Part shown: positions 5,432 through 7,801 of the stretch, in pieces | Layout: the number at the start of each line of letters is the position of its first letter | How positions within the stretch are numbered: position 1 is the first letter of the stretch | Origin: Prevotellaceae bacterium UBA1746 | Lineage (GTDB): Bacteria > Bacteroidota > Bacteroidia > Bacteroidales > Bacteroidaceae | Length of the DNA: 7,801 nucleotides | Direction of reading: 5' to 3' | Assembly (NCBI GenBank): GCA_002314875.1 | Contig: DCHS01000010.1 | Span: 1 to 7,801, forward strand | The notes under the pieces: model-generated | Seen by the model: the letters and a program-made list of their open reading frames with translations, nothing else | What the model was told of the DNA's origin: nothing | Databases searched by the model: none | Translations under genes and position numbers: made by a program

Positions 5432-6406
5432 ATGGCTTCACTCAAAGAAGTAAAGAACCGAATCGCCTCAGTCAATAGTACCCGTAAGATTACGAGTGCT
5501 ATGAAGATGGTGGCCTCCAGTAAGCTGCACCATGCTCAGCAACAGATTGAGCATATGCTGCCCTACGAAGAGACCCTTGAGCGAATGCTGAAGACTTTCC
5601 TTGCTACGCAGCCCGACATCACCTCCTCCTATCAGCGTTCACACGCAAAGATGGAGACCGTGGCCCTCGTCGTGTTTGCGTCCAACAGCAGTCTTTGCGG
5701 TGGTTTCAATGGCAATGTCATCAAAGAGATGATGCGCGCCGTAGATCATTACCGCGAAGCTGGTGTAGGCCGAATCGTGATTTATCCCATCGGTCGTAAG
5801 ATAGCAGAGAAAGTAGCGAAACTCGGTCTTGAATCTGCAGGCGAATTCACTCATCTCGCAGATAAGCCCAATGAAGCAGAATGTCGTGAAGTAGCAATTG
5901 ATATCAATCTCAAGTTCAATGCCGGTGAATATGACCGCGTTGACCTGATCTATCATCATTTCAAGAGCGCAGGATCCCAGATTCTCCGTCGCAAGCAGTA
6001 TCTTCCCATCGACCTCACCAAGCAACTTTCAGAGGTTAAGGGCGACCGTGACCTCACAAACAATGTTGCCACCGCCGAATCCGTAGCCTATGCCAAGGAG
6101 CAGGGTCAGGACAAGATACAGTACGCCAAGCAGAATTCCGAGAAAGCCCTCAACGACAACTACATCGTTGAACCTTCACTCACCGAATTGCTTGACAAAC
6201 TTGTACCCAAGGAACTTCACCTGATGCTCTATACCGCACTCCTCGACAGCAATGCTTCCGAGCATGCTGCACGAATGATTGCCATGCAGACCGCAACCGA
6301 CAACGCCGACGAACTTCTCCGCGTTCTCAAGTTGCAGTACAACAAGACCCGCCAGTATGCTATTACAGCCGAACTCCTCGACATTGTCGGAGGTTCCATG
6401 GCTTAA
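5432..6406 (+). CDS. atpG: ATP synthase F1 subunit gamma, with an internal insertion
   Basis: Gamma is the rotating shaft that drives the conformational cycle of the beta subunits. The N-terminal helix (MASLKEVKNRIASVNSTRKI then TSAMKMVASSKL) and the C-terminal helix (SEHAARMIAMQTATDNADELL, then YNKTRQYAITAELLDIVGG) are canonical; they form the coiled coil inside the head. The middle holds the Rossmann-like domain with the SSLCGGFN motif (86-93). The protein is 324 residues against about 287 in E. coli. The excess falls between LPI (191-193) and YIVEP (244-248): about 50 residues where E. coli has about 13. This stretch is rich in Lys, Gln, Glu and Asn and has no Cys. The start follows the second 7-bp repeat. 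The frame is intact and the gene is followed by a strong hairpin, consistent with the operon's end. Confidence 0.97.
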   Translation: MASLKEVKNRIASVNSTRKITSAMKMVASSKLHHAQQQIEHMLPYEETLERMLKTFLATQPDITSSYQRSHAKMETVALVVFASNSSLCGGFNGNVIKEMMRAVDHYREAGVGRIVIYPIGRKIAEKVAKLGLESAGEFTHLADKPNEAECREVAIDINLKFNAGEYDRVDLIYHHFKSAGSQILRRKQYLPIDLTKQLSEVKGDRDLTNNVATAESVAYAKEQGQDKIQYAKQNSEKALNDNYIVEPSLTELLDKLVPKELHLMLYTALLDSNASEHAARMIAMQTATDNADELLRVLKLQYNKTRQYAITAELLDIVGGSMA

Positions 6407-6431
6407 TGGCACACCTGAATCATCAATAATC

Positions 6432-6460
6432 CGAGGGAGGCCATTCGTTGGTCTCCCTCG
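6432..6460 (+). terminator. Strong 12-bp hairpin after atpG, probable (leaky) terminator of the atp operon
   Basis: The arms 6432-6443 (CGAGGGAGGCCA) and 6449-6460 (TGGTCTCCCTCG) form 12 continuous pairs, one of them G-U (6440/6452), around a 5-nt loop TTCGT. The stem is GC-rich and stands out in an AT-rich spacer. The tract after it is TATATTAAAG, only moderately U-rich, so it is not a textbook terminator. The next start codon is just 12 nt beyond the stem. That leaves little room for a separate promoter, so partial readthrough into the phosphatase gene is likely. Confidence 0.65.
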
Positions 6461-6472
6461 TATATTAAAGTT

Positions 6473-7108
6473 ATGGACACAGCAATAACCCTCTTCTTCA
6501 ACGGTTCAGAGAACCTCTATTTAGACGGAGTAGCCATGCTGGGCACGAAAGCCTGGATATGGATACCCCTCTATCTTGGTATCATCTATGCTGTTGTCCG
6601 CGAGCACGACCTCAAGCACATCCTGTGGATATTCCTCGGGATTGCCCTCTGTGTTCTCCTCTCCGATCAGATCTCCTCAACATTTGTCAAGCCCATGGTC
6701 GCAAGGTTCCGTCCCACCCACGAACCAGAGATAATGAACCTCGTCGATGTCGTCAACAACTACCGTGGTGGCAAATACGGCTTCTTCTCCAGCCATGCCA
6801 GCAATACCATGGCCATCGCCACCTATCTCAGCCTTATCTTCCGCCAACGCCACACCACCATCGTCCTCGTCCTTTGGAGCCTGTTCAACTGCTGGACCCG
6901 TCTCTACCTCGGAGTCCACTATTTTGGCGACATCATGGTAGGTCTCCTTGTCGGCATGCTCATCGGCAGTTTCGTCTATTGGCTCTTCACCCTGAAGATG
7001 AAAGACAAAGAACGGGCGCACTACTCTTTCACCCGTCTCAGCGTCATCACCTACGGCTTCCTCTTCACCCTTATCATCATCAGCATACCCTGGAAGTTGT
7101 ACTACTAA
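6473..7108 (+). CDS. PAP2-family membrane phosphatase (lipid or undecaprenyl pyrophosphate phosphatase type)
   Basis: An integral membrane phosphatase expected to remove phosphate from a lipid substrate at the inner membrane. The three PAP2 motifs are in order: KPMVARFRP (K73-P81, the KX6RP motif), FFSSHAS with the catalytic-type His H108 (motif 2, where the usual PSGH reads SSH), and TRLYLGVHYFGD (R143, H149, D153, the SRX5HX3D motif with Thr for Ser). Hydrophobic segments lie near residues 29-42, 48-66, 112-124, 127-142, 152-173 and 189-206. Relatives in Bacteroidota include lipid A phosphatases of the LpxE/LpxF type and BacA-independent undecaprenyl pyrophosphate phosphatases; the sequence alone does not choose between them. 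It starts 66 nt after atpG, beyond the hairpin, with no obvious promoter of its own. Confidence 0.9.
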   Translation: MDTAITLFFNGSENLYLDGVAMLGTKAWIWIPLYLGIIYAVVREHDLKHILWIFLGIALCVLLSDQISSTFVKPMVARFRPTHEPEIMNLVDVVNNYRGGKYGFFSSHASNTMAIATYLSLIFRQRHTTIVLVLWSLFNCWTRLYLGVHYFGDIMVGLLVGMLIGSFVYWLFTLKMKDKERAHYSFTRLSVITYGFLFTLIIISIPWKLYY

Positions 7109-7142
7109 GCGTACTGTAGGTTTCAAAATCATCATCGACCAA

Positions 7143-7229
7143 GGAAAGATGCCGGAGTGGTCGAACGGGCCGCACTCGAAATGCGGTGAACGGGTAACTG
7201 TTCCGGGGGTTCGAATCCCTCTCTTTCCG
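7143..7229 (+). tRNA. tRNA-Ser (anticodon CGA)
   Basis: A complete type II tRNA cloverleaf. The acceptor stem is GGAAAGA (7143-7149) with TCTTTCC (7222-7228). The anticodon stem CCGCA/TGCGG encloses the loop CTCGAAA with anticodon CGA at 7177-7179, which reads UCG. There is a long variable arm with a GAAC/GTTC stem, and a T arm GGGGG-TTCGAAT-CCCTC. The discriminator base is G (7229). The long variable arm and G discriminator agree with serine. The gene does not encode CCA (the sequence continues CAAAAG), so the end must be added by the CCA-adding enzyme. It lies 34 nt after the phosphatase stop and is followed directly by a terminator. Confidence 0.97.
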
Positions 7230-7230
7230 C

Positions 7231-7265
7231 AAAAGAGGAAGGCTTTCGCTTTCCTCTTTTTGTAA
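7231..7265 (+). terminator. Intrinsic terminator of the tRNA-Ser gene
   Basis: A perfect 10-bp stem AAAAGAGGAA (7231-7240) / TTCCTCTTTT (7251-7260) is extended by a G-U and a G-C pair to a 6-nt loop CTTTCG. It ends in a T-run (7257-7261). It begins 2 nt after the tRNA discriminator base, so it fits as its terminator. Confidence 0.85.
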
Positions 7266-7276
7266 ATGCTAACAAC

Positions 7277-7306
7277 AAAGACCAGACATTACAGCCTGGT
7301 CTTTTT
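7277..7306. terminator. Second hairpin, probably a bidirectional terminator between tRNA-Ser and the convergent small gene
   Basis: The arms AAAGACCAG (7277-7285) and CTGGTCTTT (7296-7304) pair perfectly over 9 bp around a 10-nt loop. On the + strand the stem runs into TTTTTGTTT; on the - strand it runs into TTTGTTGTT. It lies 22 nt past the stop of the convergent 66-aa gene, so it could end that gene's transcript as well as back up the tRNA terminator. Confidence 0.75.
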
Positions 7307-7328
7307 GTTTAATAACTTATACTATCGT

Positions 7329-7529
7329 TTAGATTTCGATGGTGATTTCAGCATCGACAGGTTCGTCCTCCCAAGTGAGATCCTCAAAACCCTCAACGGG
7401 GATTTCAAGACTACCACGGAAACGGGGAGCTTGCCAACCACCTTGGTCACGTACAGGACGATTGAGGAACAAACGGAGTGCATCGTCGCTATTGCGGGCA
7501 ACATAGCCCTTGAATGTCAATTTTGCCAT
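7329..7529 (-). CDS. Small acidic protein of unknown function (66 aa)
   Basis: I do not recognise this protein as a named family. It begins MAKLTFKGYVAR, has a central LFLNRPVRDQGGW segment, and ends in an acidic stretch (DLTWEDEPVDAEITIEI). There is no signal peptide or membrane segment, and it looks like a small soluble, probably beta-rich protein. An upstream in-frame ATG at 7565 exists, but it lies inside the predicted -7 promoter element (7562-7570), so the start at 7529 is preferred; that leaves a 5' leader of about 25-30 nt. The gene has its own consensus Bacteroidota promoter upstream and a hairpin terminator downstream, so it is a single-gene unit convergent with tRNA-Ser and divergent from the SRP RNA. 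The + strand frame covering the same bases has no such signals. Confidence 0.75.
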   Translation of the reverse strand: MAKLTFKGYVARNSDDALRLFLNRPVRDQGGWQAPRFRGSLEIPVEGFEDLTWEDEPVDAEITIEI

Positions 7530-7561
7530 AGTATGAAGTATTATAGGGTTTATTTCTGTTT

Positions 7562-7594
7562 GCAAATATAAGAAGTAAATTTTGTTTTTGCAAG
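7562..7594 (-). promoter_or_regulatory. Bacteroidota-type promoter for the 66-aa gene
   Basis: On the - strand TATATTTGC (7570-7562) matches the Bacteroidota -7 consensus TAnnTTTGC exactly. CTTG (7594-7591) lies 20 nt upstream as a -33 element (consensus TTTG, one mismatch). The predicted transcript start is a few nt downstream, near 7554-7558, about 25-30 nt before the ATG at 7529. Confidence 0.75.
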
Positions 7595-7672
7595 GTTTTT
7601 GACACTTTTATTTCACAAAAGACAGAAATGAGCATCATTTTTGAGCATAAAAGCTAAAAATGAAGATGAAAA

Positions 7673-7705
7673 TTTGTCCATCTCAGGAATTCTCCCTAAA
7701 TTTGC
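7673..7705 (+). promoter_or_regulatory. Bacteroidota-type promoter for the SRP RNA
   Basis: TTTG (7673-7676), a 20-nt spacer, then TAAATTTGC (7697-7705): both elements match the Bacteroidota sigma-ABfr consensus (TTTG, 19-21 nt, TAnnTTTGC) without mismatch. The predicted start, at about 7709-7717, falls just before the recognised SRP RNA sequence, consistent with a strong promoter for an abundant stable RNA. Confidence 0.85.
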
Positions 7706-7716
7706 ACTCGCAAAAT

Positions 7717-7801
7717 GGGAAAGTGCTGCACGGCCAGCTCCCTTCTACCTCCCCAGGGCTTGACCGCAGCAAGGAAAGTTGGTTGTAGCGGCGCGATGTA
7801 G
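7717..7801 (+). ncRNA. ffs: Signal recognition particle RNA, small bacterial (4.5S) type, 3' end cut by window edge
   Basis: This RNA pairs with the Ffh protein to target membrane proteins co-translationally. The core CAGGGCTTGACCGCAGC (7754-7770) matches the helix 8 symmetric-loop motif (CAGG ... GCAGC, as in E. coli AGG ... AGCAG), flanked by CC and GG pairs. The arms CTAC (7745-7748) and GTAG (7785-7788) enclose it. The closing GATGTAG (7795-7801) equals the conserved sequence near the 3' side of E. coli 4.5S RNA. The 5' segment GTGCTGC should pair with a complement that lies past the right edge, so the gene is incomplete here. The apical loop reads CTTGA-like instead of the E. coli GGAA, as I recall for Bacteroidota. 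The exact 5' end is estimated from the promoter. Confidence 0.85.

Noticed and set aside
6559..7119. 186-codon + strand frame inside the phosphatase region
   Set aside because: It overlaps the PAP2 gene in another frame; its product is rich in Pro, His and Arg without any motif, whereas the PAP2 frame has all three catalytic motifs.
7097..7124. Possible tRNA promoter TAGGTTTC with an upstream TTG
   Set aside because: The -7 match ends in C instead of G and the spacer is 17 nt rather than about 20, so the support is too weak to call it.
7266..7571. 101-codon + strand frame opposite the 66-aa gene
   Set aside because: It starts between two terminators and runs through the - strand promoter; no start signal supports it, while the - strand gene has both a promoter and a terminator.
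1..7801. Mobile element, CRISPR array, defence or toxin system
   Set aside because: No transposase, integrase, spaced repeats, target-site duplications or foreign-looking codon use were seen; the gene content is housekeeping throughout.

Overview
The window is the F-type ATP synthase (F1Fo) operon of a member of the Bacteroidota, most likely a Prevotella/Bacteroides-type Bacteroidales. Four things support this: the gene order, with atpD-atpC in front of atpB-E-F-H-A-G and a small membrane-protein gene between atpC and atpB; the near absence of Shine-Dalgarno sequences, with AT-rich leaders instead; two promoters matching the Bacteroidota consensus (TTTG-like, 20-nt spacer, TAnnTTTGC); and an SRP RNA whose core I recognise as the Bacteroidota variant. 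The genus is inferred and cannot be fixed from the sequence alone.

Layout on the + strand: 3' end of atpD (beta) at 1-497; a short atpC (epsilon, 80 aa) at 530-772; an unnamed four-helix membrane protein in the atpI-like position at 785-1162, overlapping atpB (subunit a with a signal peptide and a long extracytoplasmic N-terminal domain); then atpE (c), atpF (b), atpH (delta), atpA (alpha) and atpG (gamma, 324 aa with an insertion). All eight recognised subunits of the enzyme are present in one run of genes. A strong hairpin follows atpG. A PAP2-family membrane phosphatase starts 12 nt after it, then a tRNA-Ser(CGA) with its own terminator. A convergent 66-aa unknown protein on the - strand shares a bidirectional terminator region with the tRNA. 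At the right edge the 5' part of the SRP RNA (ffs) starts from a consensus promoter that diverges from the small gene's promoter.

The atp products form one machine. Subunits a, b and c carry ion translocation in the inner membrane; alpha, beta, gamma, delta and epsilon form the catalytic head, stalk and rotor. The key residues are present: the Walker A and B motifs in alpha, the DELSEED-type loop in beta, the essential Arg in a and the ion-binding Glu in c. Subunit c lacks the sodium-binding signature, so the coupling ion is predicted to be H+.

I see no mobile element, CRISPR array, defence locus or clearly new multi-gene system. The most interesting signals are within the housekeeping operon: an epsilon subunit with no inhibitory C-terminal domain together with a gamma subunit carrying about 37 extra residues at the place where the chloroplast gamma regulatory insertion lies; matching 7-bp tandem repeats just before the atpH and atpG start codons; a long imperfect hairpin just before atpA; and the uncharacterised small genes.
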